Below the pieces are notes generated by a model. That model was given only the letters and a program-made list of their open reading frames with translations, did no database searches and was not told where the DNA came from. A stretch of 64,000 nt of DNA, taken from contig NZ_JAJNOQ010000005.1 in the NCBI RefSeq assembly GCF_021044775.1, forward strand, positions 162,690-226,689, read 5' to 3'. The DNA comes from Paraeggerthella hominis. GTDB taxonomy: Bacteria; Actinomycetota; Coriobacteriia; Coriobacteriales; Eggerthellaceae. Numbering within the stretch: position 1 is the stretch's first letter; the number at the start of each line of letters is the position of its first letter. The position numbers and the translations under genes were made by a program. This document shows, one piece after another, positions 1-8,240 of this stretch.

Positions 1-14
1 TGGATGCTCCTTCT
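1..14 (-). promoter_or_regulatory. Ribosome binding site of a gene beyond the window edge
   Basis: On the minus strand the last bases read GAGAAGGAGCATCCA. An AAGGAG SD sequence (positions 12-7) would sit 5 nt before an ATG that begins at the final base, if the next two bases outside are TG. A gene following ccmC in the same operon is therefore likely. A short ORF starting at position 32 (MTNESLRRSI, open to the edge) is a second possibility and could encode a CcmD-like peptide. Neither can be decided here. Confidence 0.4.
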
Positions 15-90
15 CAACGACTCGTTCGTCATGTTCGCGCAATTCCCCGCTGTCGCATCGCCTATCGTGCAGACGCGGCAGCCGAGCGCG

Positions 91-858
91 TTAGTCTTCC
101 AGCTGCTCCTTGACGGCCTCCACGCGCTGCGCCAAGCGAACCTGACGAAAGCGCAAGCGGTACAAGGCGAATCCCACCATGATCATGCCCAGCATGACCA
201 CGCCCACCGTCATGCCCATATCCGGCGACATGCCGCCCTCGCGCAGCACCACGGGATGGATGCTCGAGGGAATAAGGCGCGTCACCATGTAGCAGATGGG
301 CACGTCCACGCATGCGATGATGCCCAGAACCGACGAGTACGTGGCACGTCGCTCCGGCTCGTCGATGGCGTTGCGCAGCACGAAGTACGCAATGATGATC
401 AGCATCAGGATAAGGTACGTGGTCAAGCGCGGATCCCACGTCCACCACACGCCCCACTCGAAGCGCGTCCACAAATCGCCCGTGATCATGGTGCACGTCA
501 CGAACAAAAGCGCAATTTCCATGCACACCTTCGCGCACGTGTCGAAACGCTGGTTCTTCGTCATGAGGAACCGAACGCAGTAGTAGCCCGCAAACGCCAG
601 CGCGCCGAACGAAACCAGGGCGACCGGCATGTGGAAATAGAAGATCTTCTGGGACAGCAGCAGCTTCGACGACACCATTTGGCCGCCGATCAGCTCCACG
701 CCGTTCACGGCGGCGCCGTTCACCGGCCCTGCGTAAAGAAACGCCATAAGGAAGCCGACCGTGGTCAGCACGGCCCCTGCCAGCAACGCCCATGGCGCCA
801 CCCGGTCGGGCCACTGCCCCGCCTCCGGCAGCTTGAGCGGCTTTTTCTCGTCAGTCAT
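91..858 (-). CDS. ccmC: Haem exporter/haem handling membrane protein CcmC
   Basis: This 255-aa integral membrane protein has about six transmembrane segments and the tryptophan-rich motif WGVWWTWDPRLT of the CcmC/CcsA haem-handling family. In System I cytochrome c maturation, CcmC displays haem outside the membrane and loads it onto CcmE. The start at 858 is chosen because AAAGGAGGG lies 5 nt upstream; the longer ORF adds 20 residues without family resemblance. It is the last complete gene of the minus-strand set ccmE-F-A-B-C, 76 bp after ccmB. Length agrees with the family. The assignment is firm; only its exact operon boundary at the window edge is unknown. Confidence 0.95.
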   Translation of the reverse strand: MTDEKKPLKLPEAGQWPDRVAPWALLAGAVLTTVGFLMAFLYAGPVNGAAVNGVELIGGQMVSSKLLLSQKIFYFHMPVALVSFGALAFAGYYCVRFLMTKNQRFDTCAKVCMEIALLFVTCTMITGDLWTRFEWGVWWTWDPRLTTYLILMLIIIAYFVLRNAIDEPERRATYSSVLGIIACVDVPICYMVTRLIPSSIHPVVLREGGMSPDMGMTVGVVMLGMIMVGFALYRLRFRQVRLAQRVEAVKEQLED

Positions 859-934
859 AAACCCTCCTTTTGTCGAGCGCCCCAACACCTTGCAGCGTTG
901 AGCGGCTTCAGCGACCATCAGGCCGGCGAAGCGC

Positions 935-1651
935 CTACACGCTGATAACGAAATCGTACAGCACCCAGCTCAGCAGCAGCATGATCACATCGTAGCCACC
1001 CGCCAGCATAAGCGACAGCGAAAACACGTCCATATACCCCTCGGCCCCCACGATCACGGCCGTCGTGGCCGACGCGCACGCGTACAGCAGCGGGAAGATG
1101 AGCGGCACGAACAGCACCGCCAGCATGACGTCCTTGCCGCGCGTGTTGATGGTGATGGTGGACAAAAGCGTGCCGATGCCCGCCATGCCCACGGTTCCCA
1201 CCAGCAACGGCACTACGAGCAGCCAAAAATGCTCCGATGGCGAAACCGTTGTCAGGAAGAAGAAGTAGAACAGCGGCACGGCCAGCACTTCCACCACCAG
1301 CAAGAACAGGAGGTTCGACGTAGCCTTCGCCAGAAAGATGACTGATCGATCCAAGGGCACCAGCAAAATGCCCTCCATGCAGCCCTGCTCCTTCTCGTGC
1401 GAAAACGAACGGTTCAAACCCAGCAGCGACGTGAACACGATCAGCGCCCACAGAAGGCCGCCGCTGATCTGGAGCACGTCCAAAGCGCTCGTGGTCTGGC
1501 CGAGTGCCGCGCCGTACACGATAAGCACCAACAGTGCGTAGATGCCCATGGACGTGAGCATCTCCTTGGTGCGAAACTCCTGCTCCAAGTCCTTGCGCAA
1601 AAGCGTCTTGTACTGCTGGAACGTCGAGGGCTTCTTCAAAACCACGGACAT
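935..1651 (-). CDS. ccmB: Cytochrome c maturation ABC permease CcmB
   Basis: The 238-aa product is a six-TM ABC-2 type permease of the CcmB family. Its N-terminus is soluble (KTLLRKDLEQEFRTKEML), followed by hydrophobic segments from about residue 30. With CcmA it forms the ABC complex that uses ATP to release holo-CcmE from CcmC. The ATG at 1651 lies one base after the ccmA stop (TAA-C-ATG), so the two are translationally coupled. The ORF could be extended 49 codons upstream, but that extension lies inside ccmA in another frame and is rejected. Length is typical for CcmB. Confidence 0.93.
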   Translation of the reverse strand: MSVVLKKPSTFQQYKTLLRKDLEQEFRTKEMLTSMGIYALLVLIVYGAALGQTTSALDVLQISGGLLWALIVFTSLLGLNRSFSHEKEQGCMEGILLVPLDRSVIFLAKATSNLLFLLVVEVLAVPLFYFFFLTTVSPSEHFWLLVVPLLVGTVGMAGIGTLLSTITINTRGKDVMLAVLFVPLIFPLLYACASATTAVIVGAEGYMDVFSLSLMLAGGYDVIMLLLSWVLYDFVISV

Positions 1652-1652
1652 G

Positions 1653-2375
1653 TTACGCCACCCCCATGCCGACGGTCTGGCGGTACAAGCCGGAAAACTC
1701 GTCGAAGTCCAGCGCGTCCTTCTGATCGAACGCGACCACCTTGCCCTTCGCCAGCACCAGCGCGTGCGTGCACATGGCGAAGCCCTTCTGCAGATCATGG
1801 CTGACCATGACGAAGGTGCGGCCCTCGCGCTGCTGCTCGATCAGCTCATCGAATATCTCCACGGCATGCGGGTCCAATCCCGAGTACGGCTCGTCCAGAA
1901 ACACCACGTCAGGATCGTGAATCAGAGCGCGCGCGATGCTCAAGCGCTGCGTCATGCCGCGCGAGAACGTGCGCACGACGTCCAAGCGGCGATGCTTCAG
2001 CTCAACCGACTCCAGCAGTTCGAGGACGCGCGCCTCGGGGTTTTCCACCCCGTAGAGACGCGCGTAGATAAGCAGGTTCTGCTCGGCCGTCAAATCCGGG
2101 TACAACATGGAGTTGTGCGAAATGAGCCCGATGTGGTCGCGCGCTTTGTCGGGTTCCTCCTTGATGTCGATGCCCATGAGCGTAGCCGATCCCGACGACG
2201 CGCGGGCAAGCGTGGACAGCACGCGCAGAAACGTCGTCTTGCCCGCACCGTTCGGCCCGAAGATGGACAGGAACGCGCCTTGGGGAACCTCGATAGACAC
2301 GTTGTCCACCGCGCGACGGTTGCCGAACACCTTGGAGAGCTTCTTGGTCTTGATAGCCGCTTGCGCATCGGTCAT
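1653..2375 (-). CDS. ccmA: Cytochrome c maturation ABC ATPase CcmA
   Basis: This 240-aa ABC ATPase shows Walker A GPNGAGKT (about residue 42), signature FSRGMTQRLSIARAL, Walker B DVVFLDEPYSGLD, and the switch histidine in MVSHDLQKG. Order and neighbours identify it as CcmA, the nucleotide-binding partner of CcmB. The start at 2375 (MTDAQAAIKTKK) is 5 nt after the ccmF stop. The longer ORF runs back into ccmF. The signature SRGMTQR replaces the LSGGQ consensus, as is common in CcmA-like exporters. Confidence 0.93.
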   Translation of the reverse strand: MTDAQAAIKTKKLSKVFGNRRAVDNVSIEVPQGAFLSIFGPNGAGKTTFLRVLSTLARASSGSATLMGIDIKEEPDKARDHIGLISHNSMLYPDLTAEQNLLIYARLYGVENPEARVLELLESVELKHRRLDVVRTFSRGMTQRLSIARALIHDPDVVFLDEPYSGLDPHAVEIFDELIEQQREGRTFVMVSHDLQKGFAMCTHALVLAKGKVVAFDQKDALDFDEFSGLYRQTVGMGVA

Positions 2376-2380
2376 GACGA

Positions 2381-4603
2381 TTACGCCTCCGCTTTCGCAG
2401 ATGCAGGTTCGCAGCCCTCGCTCTTCGAATCTTCCATCGACGCAGCAGCATCCGCACCCGTCAGCTTGCGGCTGGCGCCGCGCTTGCCTGCCGTGGCAAT
2501 CAACACGCCGGCCATCAGCAGGAAGAAGCCGATCCAAACCTGGGAGATCAACGGGTTCACGCGCACGTCCATCGAGAAGTCGCCGTTTTCGTTCACGCCG
2601 CGATACACCACGAACAAGTCCTCGGTCGGGAACGAAATGACGCTGGCCACCAGCTTCTGCTGCTGAGTGGACTGCACGAACTGCACGGTCGGATCAACCG
2701 AGCCGACGAACTGGCCGTCCTTGTACGCATCGAAATGCACCGTGTACAGGATGTCGTCCTTGTTGTCCTGCGGCACGATTTCGTTGCCGGTGTACTTGAG
2801 CGTGTAATCCTTGACGACGAAGTCCTCGGAAGCGGTATCGGTGGCCTCGTCGTAGCCGACGTAGGCAACCTTCTCCGTCACGTACATGGACGAGCCGATC
2901 AAGCCCACCAGGATGACCGCCATGCCGAAGTGCGCGACGAAACCGCCGAACGTGGAAGCGCGATTCACCAGCATGCCGAAGGCAGCCGACACCGGATTGC
3001 CGCCATGCCCCTTTTGGTAGCCGCGAACCGCGCGGCCCAGCATGAACAGCGAGTTGAAGAACAGCAAGCTGGCCACCAGCAGACCCACGGCCGCCAAGCC
3101 GTTGTAGTACCATGCCGGACCTTCTTCCATCAGGCCCTCGGCATTGATGCCGCCCGCCGCGATCACCGCGTTGTAGCTGGGAACCAGATACGTCACGAAG
3201 TACACCATGAGCACGGCGAACAGCACGAGCGCGCACACGGCCGGCACGCGCGCGCGCTTCCAGAACTGCTTGCCGTCGGTCTTGCCCCACGAAAGCAGAG
3301 GGCAAATAGCCAAAATGGCAAGGTAGACAATGCCCAAAGGACGGGCGATGGCATTGTACGTGCCAGCGGAAATAGCCTGGCCGCCAAACGGCATCCAACC
3401 CGGCAGCGCAGAGGCGATGGTCAGGTACGCCAGCAACGTGGCGAACACCACCATGATCACGTTGTTGAAGTAGTAGGCCGCATCCTTCGAGAGCATGTTC
3501 TCAACATCGTCGGAACCCGAAGCGCCCGGACCGAAGCTCTTCCAACGGACGACCAGCCCAACGATACCGGCCACGACGGACAGCACGATCAGCGCCCCGA
3601 ACAGCACGAGCGAAACCGGGTCGCCCTCGAACGCGTGAACCGACTGAACCAAGCCGGAACGCGCGATGAACGTGCCCACGATTACGAACGCGAACGTCAG
3701 GCACGCGCACATCACGCTCCAGCGCTTGAACGCGCCGCGTTGACGATACACGGTGAAGCTGTGGATGAGGGCCACGCCCACAAGCCACGACAAAAGGCTT
3801 GCGTTCTCCACGGGGTCCCAGCCCCAGTAGCCGCCCCAACCCAGCACGACGTACGCCAAAACCGCTCCCAGGCCGATGCCCACGCCCAGGAAGAACCACG
3901 AGAACAGGGTGTAGCGCTGCGAACGGACCACCCACTCTTTAGAGGAGTCGTTCACGATGAGCGCGGCAATGGCGTACGCGAACGGGATGGTCAAACCTGC
4001 GTAGCCGATGAACAGCGTGGGCGGGTGAATGGCCATAGCCCAGTGCTCCAGCAGCGTGTTCATGCCCAGCATGGAAGCCGAGCTTGTCAGCGTGCCGTCA
4101 GAATTGAAGTACTTGAGCGGCGTAGCCGTGAACGGCATGTTGCTTTCGGAAAGCAGCAGCACGCCCACGAACGCGGCCAGCACCAGCTGGCTGACCAGCA
4201 AGGCCATGGAGTCCAGCTTGCGCGGGCTTTTCAAATTGCGCACGGCCACCACCGCGTTGAACGCGGCGATGAGCCACGCCCAGAACAGAAGAGAGCCCTC
4301 GCGACCGGCCCACAAGCCGGACAGTTTGTACAGCCAGGCCAGCTCGCCCGAAGCGTCGCTGTGCTGGCGCAAAACGTATTCGATGCTCATGTCGCCCGTC
4401 ATGAAGCAGAAGACCAGGATGCCGCAGCAGAACGTCAGCGCCACCGCCGACAGGATCACGCCGATATGGCCGCCCCAGGTCAGCGTCTCGCCTATACCGC
4501 CTGAGCGCTTGCGCGCAAGCAGCGCGCCCGCAAGCAGGCACACGACGGACACCGCCACGCCCGCAAAAGCGACCAGAAGCCCGATCACACCAATAGTTGC
4601 CAT
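2381..4603 (-). CDS. ccmF: Haem lyase CcmF
   Basis: The 740-aa polytopic membrane protein carries the WWD haem-binding motif GWGGYWGWDPVENASLL, conserved external histidines (for example HWAMAIHPPTLFIGY), and the large C-terminal periplasmic domain of CcmF. CcmF attaches haem from CcmE to CXXCH cysteines. It lies between ccmE and ccmA. The start is preceded by GGAAGGAAA after a very stable hairpin in the 62-bp gap to ccmE. The basic, Ala/Lys/Glu-rich C-terminal tail (last ~35 residues) is not typical and is probably cytoplasmic. No CcmH gene is visible among the neighbours, which fits the CxxxY-CcmE variant of System I. Confidence 0.95.
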   Translation of the reverse strand: MATIGVIGLLVAFAGVAVSVVCLLAGALLARKRSGGIGETLTWGGHIGVILSAVALTFCCGILVFCFMTGDMSIEYVLRQHSDASGELAWLYKLSGLWAGREGSLLFWAWLIAAFNAVVAVRNLKSPRKLDSMALLVSQLVLAAFVGVLLLSESNMPFTATPLKYFNSDGTLTSSASMLGMNTLLEHWAMAIHPPTLFIGYAGLTIPFAYAIAALIVNDSSKEWVVRSQRYTLFSWFFLGVGIGLGAVLAYVVLGWGGYWGWDPVENASLLSWLVGVALIHSFTVYRQRGAFKRWSVMCACLTFAFVIVGTFIARSGLVQSVHAFEGDPVSLVLFGALIVLSVVAGIVGLVVRWKSFGPGASGSDDVENMLSKDAAYYFNNVIMVVFATLLAYLTIASALPGWMPFGGQAISAGTYNAIARPLGIVYLAILAICPLLSWGKTDGKQFWKRARVPAVCALVLFAVLMVYFVTYLVPSYNAVIAAGGINAEGLMEEGPAWYYNGLAAVGLLVASLLFFNSLFMLGRAVRGYQKGHGGNPVSAAFGMLVNRASTFGGFVAHFGMAVILVGLIGSSMYVTEKVAYVGYDEATDTASEDFVVKDYTLKYTGNEIVPQDNKDDILYTVHFDAYKDGQFVGSVDPTVQFVQSTQQQKLVASVISFPTEDLFVVYRGVNENGDFSMDVRVNPLISQVWIGFFLLMAGVLIATAGKRGASRKLTGADAAASMEDSKSEGCEPASAKAEA

Positions 4604-4619
4604 GTAGTTTCCTTCCGAA

Positions 4620-4639
4620 GCGGCGGCCGAAGCCGCCGC
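4620..4639 (-). other. Stable UUCG hairpin between ccmE and ccmF
   Basis: A perfect 8-bp GC stem closes a C(UUCG)G tetraloop on the minus strand, between the ccmE stop and the ccmF SD sequence. There is no T-run, so it is more likely an mRNA stability or processing element, or one that tunes ccmF translation, than a terminator. Confidence 0.7.
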
Positions 4640-4665
4640 CTATCGTCTTAAGATTCGCGTTTCCG

Positions 4666-5331
4666 CTAGCCCTGCAAAGCCACCTCGGTCGCGGCGAACT
4701 TGCCGCCAGCGTTGATGGAGCCCGTCAGCACCAGTTGGGTGCCGTCCTTGATCTCGTCGGAGATGGCGCCGTCGAACAGAACCGGCAGCTCTTCCCCGCT
4801 TTCCGCGTCAACGAGCACGAAGCGGTCGCCCGACCCGGCCGCGACCAGCGTGCCGGTCTTCACCGAGCCAGCCACCTTGACCGGCTTGTCAAGCACCTCG
4901 TCGCCGTAGCCCACCAACTGGGCGACCGTAAGCGCGTCGGCCGAGTTCTCGTACTTCGACGGGCACTTCGTAACCAGCTCGGACGCGTTCAGAATGCCTT
5001 CTTCGGTCATCTTGCCCGTGCAGATTGCCGTCACGTCATTGCCGAACGTAGCCGAAACGCCGCCCTCGAAGCGCACTTTGACCTGCTGGGACTTGTCGCC
5101 TTCGGGGTCGTAAATGGCAAACGTCAGCACGTTGTCCTTCGTTTCGAAAGAATTCTCCACCACGTTGCCGCTCACCTGGATCTTCTGGTCAGCGTATCCC
5201 CCGGTTGCAGCTTCTGCAATCGAAACGCTCTTGGCAGAGCTCGATCCCCCGACCACGGCCAAGACCACGACCAGCACCATAACGATAATCCCCGTCACCA
5301 CGACCATACGACGTTTCGTTTTCGCGTTCAC
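4666..5331 (-). CDS. ccmE: Haem chaperone CcmE, CxxxY type, with a second OB-like domain
   Basis: The 221-aa product has one N-terminal TM helix (residues ~10-28), a periplasmic CcmE OB-fold, and the haem-binding segment KCPSKYEN, i.e. C123-x3-Y127 in place of the usual HxxxY. Family knowledge: CxxxY CcmE belongs to a variant System I known from archaea and some anaerobic bacteria that lack CcmH. Unusually, about 95 further residues follow (PVKVAGSVKTGTL...GTQLVLTGSINAGGKFAATEV) and resemble a second OB domain without the cysteine. Usual CcmE is 130-160 aa. The start is a GTG at 5331 with GAGGAGG 6 nt upstream, not the longer ORF. It leads the ccm gene set. Confidence 0.88.
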   Translation of the reverse strand: MNAKTKRRMVVVTGIIVMVLVVVLAVVGGSSSAKSVSIAEAATGGYADQKIQVSGNVVENSFETKDNVLTFAIYDPEGDKSQQVKVRFEGGVSATFGNDVTAICTGKMTEEGILNASELVTKCPSKYENSADALTVAQLVGYGDEVLDKPVKVAGSVKTGTLVAAGSGDRFVLVDAESGEELPVLFDGAISDEIKDGTQLVLTGSINAGGKFAATEVALQG

Positions 5332-5507
5332 GCTCGCCTCCTCATGCTGTTTCCCGTACTGTTTTCTGCAATGTCTCAAAGTTCCGAAGAGCGCCATGGC
5401 AAAATCCAAGAGCTTGCCATGCGAACCGTCCACGGCGTGCGCGCTCGCGATGCGAAGCGTACTTCGCACGTGCCGCGACCAGCCATTTCGTTCTTCGGAC
5501 CTTTGAC

Positions 5508-5549
5508 AAAAGGAGCCCGTCCAAGCGCATTGCGCTTAAGGCGGGCTCC
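5508..5549 (-). terminator. Rho-independent terminator after nrfH
   Basis: On the minus strand GGAGCCCG pairs with CGGGCTCC around an inner AAGCGCATTGCGCTT stem and is followed by TTTT. It lies 50 bp after the nrfH stop and separates the nrf transcript from ccmE. Confidence 0.85.
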
Positions 5550-5599
5550 CTCGTGCTATTCAATTGTTCGCTCGAAACGCGAGCGTACGAAGCAAAGCT

Positions 5600-6313
5600 T
5601 TACGCCGTCTGGAGCTTCTTCGCCTCAGCGACCGTCAGCCAGCCCTCGGGCACCTCGGCCTCGCTGTGGCACGACGTGCAGTACATCACCGACGCACGGT
5701 GTGCCTTATGGCACTCGGTGCACTCGATCTCGCCATGCTGCGGCACGTGCGGGTTGAACTCCATGCCGCTCGTAGCCTTCACCAGATCGTCGCGCGTCAG
5801 GTTGTGGCAGCTCTCGTTCAGGCAGAACTGGTCAGCCTCAAGACCGCGAGCCTCAACCAGATCGGCGCCCGTGCGCTCCTCAAGCGGATACACGTAGTTG
5901 CCGGTAACCCAGTTGATGCCTTCGGACATCTGCTCCGACATAGTCGGAATGTGGCAGCTCATGCACGTTGCGCCAGCGCCGCCCTGATCGGTCGGCATCT
6001 TGTGCGACACGCACAGCATAGAGCTGGTGTTCTTCACTTCGTTGCCCCACTTGTCAACGCCTGCCGTGTTCGGCTCCTGGTCGTACGTAGCGTTGTACTG
6101 ATCCATCGGCGTATGGCAAATGGCGTTGCAGAAGCTCGGCTGCTCATGCCAAACCCAGAAGCCGGCACCGGCTGCAATCAAAACAACCGCGACGACACCC
6201 ACAACGATCGGCCACTTCTTTCCCTTTTTCTTAGGAGCGGCTTCCTTGGTCGTGGAGTTATCAGCCTCAGTTGCCTCGGTGGCGGCTTCCACTTTGGTTT
6301 CCTCTTCGCTCAT
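5600..6313 (-). CDS. nrfH: NrfH-like membrane multihaem cytochrome c
   Basis: A 237-aa NapC/NirT/NrfH-family quinol dehydrogenase anchors the nitrite reductase and passes electrons from menaquinol to NrfA. An acidic N-terminus precedes a TM helix (~36-55) and a periplasmic haem domain. Haem motifs are CNAICH (CX3CH, ~62), CMSCH (~117), CLNESCH (CX4CH, ~164), CTECH (~198) and CTSCH (~212). Two of the five therefore have non-standard spacing; a lone Cys occurs in LCVSHKM. The start at MSEEETK follows GGGGG about 9 nt upstream; the longer start cannot be excluded. It is downstream of nrfA with a 326-bp gap, the reverse of the common nrfHA order. Confidence 0.85.
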   Translation of the reverse strand: MSEEETKVEAATEATEADNSTTKEAAPKKKGKKWPIVVGVVAVVLIAAGAGFWVWHEQPSFCNAICHTPMDQYNATYDQEPNTAGVDKWGNEVKNTSSMLCVSHKMPTDQGGAGATCMSCHIPTMSEQMSEGINWVTGNYVYPLEERTGADLVEARGLEADQFCLNESCHNLTRDDLVKATSGMEFNPHVPQHGEIECTECHKAHRASVMYCTSCHSEAEVPEGWLTVAEAKKLQTA

Positions 6314-6563
6314 ACTCTTTAACCCCCTTTCAAACATACTCGTCTCTTGCATCCCGTCTGCATCCGTTTAGGGAAGCATCGTTTCGATGCCAAACGGAAA
6401 CACAAGAACTTTACCACATGCATACTACCGGTCAACCGGGAAAAAACCTATCACCCATTTGGGGGGAATTAGCCCGGATTGCCCCCATTTTTCGTGTGAT
6501 TCGGCTTTTTTCGCTCAATTTTTTGCATAACCTCGCGTAACCCCGCACGACCGAAATCCGGCT

Positions 6564-6604
6564 CCCCTGGAACAGGGGAAGGAAGCATGCGCCCCCTTCC
6601 CCTG
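6564..6604 (-). other. Competing hairpins in the nrfA-nrfH intergenic region
   Basis: Two stems share one strand. CAGGGGAAGG (6604-6595 on minus) pairs perfectly with CCTTCCCCTG (6582-6573). The CCCCTG at 6578-6573 can instead pair with CAGGGG at 6570-6565. The two pairings are mutually exclusive. No T-run follows, so this looks like a processing or partial-termination element that could set the nrfA:nrfH ratio rather than a simple terminator. Confidence 0.55.
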
Positions 6605-6639
6605 CCCTCAGAAACGTTGGAGAGAACGTCCCTGTCGCG

Positions 6640-7965
6640 TTATGCGAGTTTCGCAAGCCCCTCGTCGACAGCTTTCTCGGCCTTGTCAAGCGTCTCGAAC
6701 GTCAGCGTGGGGTTATGGGCGCCCTCGCTGTTTTCGACCATCACGAAATCCCAGTAGAACTGAGCGTTGCGCTGAAGCTTCTGCAAGGAGGCCAGTTCCT
6801 CGGAAGCGGCGGGAACCTCGGTGCCTGCTTCCTTGGCAGCCTTCATGGCGGCGATCTCGTCAGCGTACTTCTCGGCGATGCCCTTGGTCAGAGCCTCGAT
6901 CTTCTCGCTGATAGCCGTCACGCGAGTTTCTTCTTCAGCCTGCCAATCGGCAACCTGCTTCTTGAGATCCTTGTGGCAGCTGTTGCAGTCGTTCTCGAGC
7001 AGCTGCTTGTTCTCGAGCGGGCTGGTCCAGTTGTGAGACGTGTACTCGCCGTTCTCGCCCTCGACGGTGCCCATGTGGCAATCGCCGCAGCTGTAGCCGT
7101 TCTTGGCCATCGTGGTCTGCTTGCCGCCGTAGATGGTCTCGAACTCAGGATGCTGCACCTTCAGCATGGGGGCCAGCGTGTCAGCATGCTCCCAATCTTT
7201 GAAGTTGCGCTCGTCGTAGTACGCCAGAATAGCGTCGGGGGTCATCTGCTCGAGGCCCGTGTACGGGTTCGTGGTGGCCTTGGTCTCGCCATCGAAGTAG
7301 TACTCGTTGTGGCACTGGCCGCACGCCTGGGCGCCCAGCGGGGCAGCCTTGTCGTCGTTGGCGGCGTTGCCCAGCGAGTCAACCCAGTACGAATGCGTCA
7401 ACTTGATCTGAGACGGATCGTTCTCGTGGCAGTTGTAGCAGCTGATCGGCTCGGTGAACTGACCGATCATGTCGTTGAACTTCTCCTTGTAGACGCCCTC
7501 GCCCTTTTCGTTCACCATGGCGGTGAACTGCGGCGTCTTGCACGTGATGCAGCCGGCAAGCTGCTCTTTCTTGATGGTACGAGGAGTTTCCTTCACGCTC
7601 TTCAGCGAATACACGTGGCTGGAAGCCTCGTCGTAGCCCAATGCGAACGCATAACCTTTGTACATGGTGTTCAGAGCCGGGTACAGCTCCAGATAGTTAT
7701 GCTTGCCGGAATCCGGCGAGTTGGCATCGTTTTCCTTGTACGTCTTGTACTGATCGGGATAGATGTCCTTCCACGAATCAGCAACGACAACCCCGAACTC
7801 GTCTGCAGCGGGCGTTTCCACCTTCTGCGTCTTGCTCTCTTCTTTCTGGTCCGCTTTGCCGTCGGTAGCAGCCTGGGGCGCACATGCAACCAGCCCCATG
7901 ACCATACCAAACGCGCATAGCGATGCGGTCCAGAGAGCGAGTTTGTTCTTCTTGACCTTAGTCAT
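6640..7965 (-). CDS. nrfA: Ammonia-forming cytochrome c nitrite reductase NrfA
   Basis: The 441-aa pentahaem cytochrome reduces nitrite to ammonium with six electrons outside the membrane. The active-site haem motif is CITCK (Cys ~139, lysine-ligated), followed by CYNCH (~176), CGQCH (~215), CGDCH (~293) and CNSCH (~327). Active-site KVQHPE and the NEYYF tyrosines are present. The N-terminus is a lipoprotein signal (GLVAC, Cys ~28), so the enzyme is membrane-tethered. The start at 7965 has AGGGAGGAG 6 nt upstream; the longer ORF is not supported. It is first in the minus-strand nrfA-nrfH pair, with the ccm genes downstream to mature its haems. Confidence 0.96.
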   Translation of the reverse strand: MTKVKKNKLALWTASLCAFGMVMGLVACAPQAATDGKADQKEESKTQKVETPAADEFGVVVADSWKDIYPDQYKTYKENDANSPDSGKHNYLELYPALNTMYKGYAFALGYDEASSHVYSLKSVKETPRTIKKEQLAGCITCKTPQFTAMVNEKGEGVYKEKFNDMIGQFTEPISCYNCHENDPSQIKLTHSYWVDSLGNAANDDKAAPLGAQACGQCHNEYYFDGETKATTNPYTGLEQMTPDAILAYYDERNFKDWEHADTLAPMLKVQHPEFETIYGGKQTTMAKNGYSCGDCHMGTVEGENGEYTSHNWTSPLENKQLLENDCNSCHKDLKKQVADWQAEEETRVTAISEKIEALTKGIAEKYADEIAAMKAAKEAGTEVPAASEELASLQKLQRNAQFYWDFVMVENSEGAHNPTLTFETLDKAEKAVDEGLAKLA

Positions 7966-8240
7966 ACAAATCTCCTCCCTTTGACTGACGATCTCTCCTC
8001 CACAAAATATACAAGCTTTCTCAACATAAAGCGAGCATACCAAGATCAACTGCGGGGATTTCACCTTGCGCATTAGGGAAAAACCCTTACATGCTGCGTC
8101 AGCCTCATGCCGATGCGGTTTCGATCCTCAATGTCGCAACCCGTTTATGCGGTATCATGGACTTATGAGTGACGCGCATATCTTTCTCATGTCTAAGGAG
8201 TTTGCGCCCGAGCGGGTCTTGCTTCAACTATAGGAGCCCC
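7966..8240. promoter_or_regulatory. Divergent control region of nrfA and the CHASE-GGDEF gene
   Basis: This 275-bp gap holds no gene. It must carry the promoter of nrfA (minus) and probably that of the diguanylate cyclase (plus; a TATCAT lies at ~8152). I could not identify a convincing FNR or NarL-type site. Confidence 0.5.
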
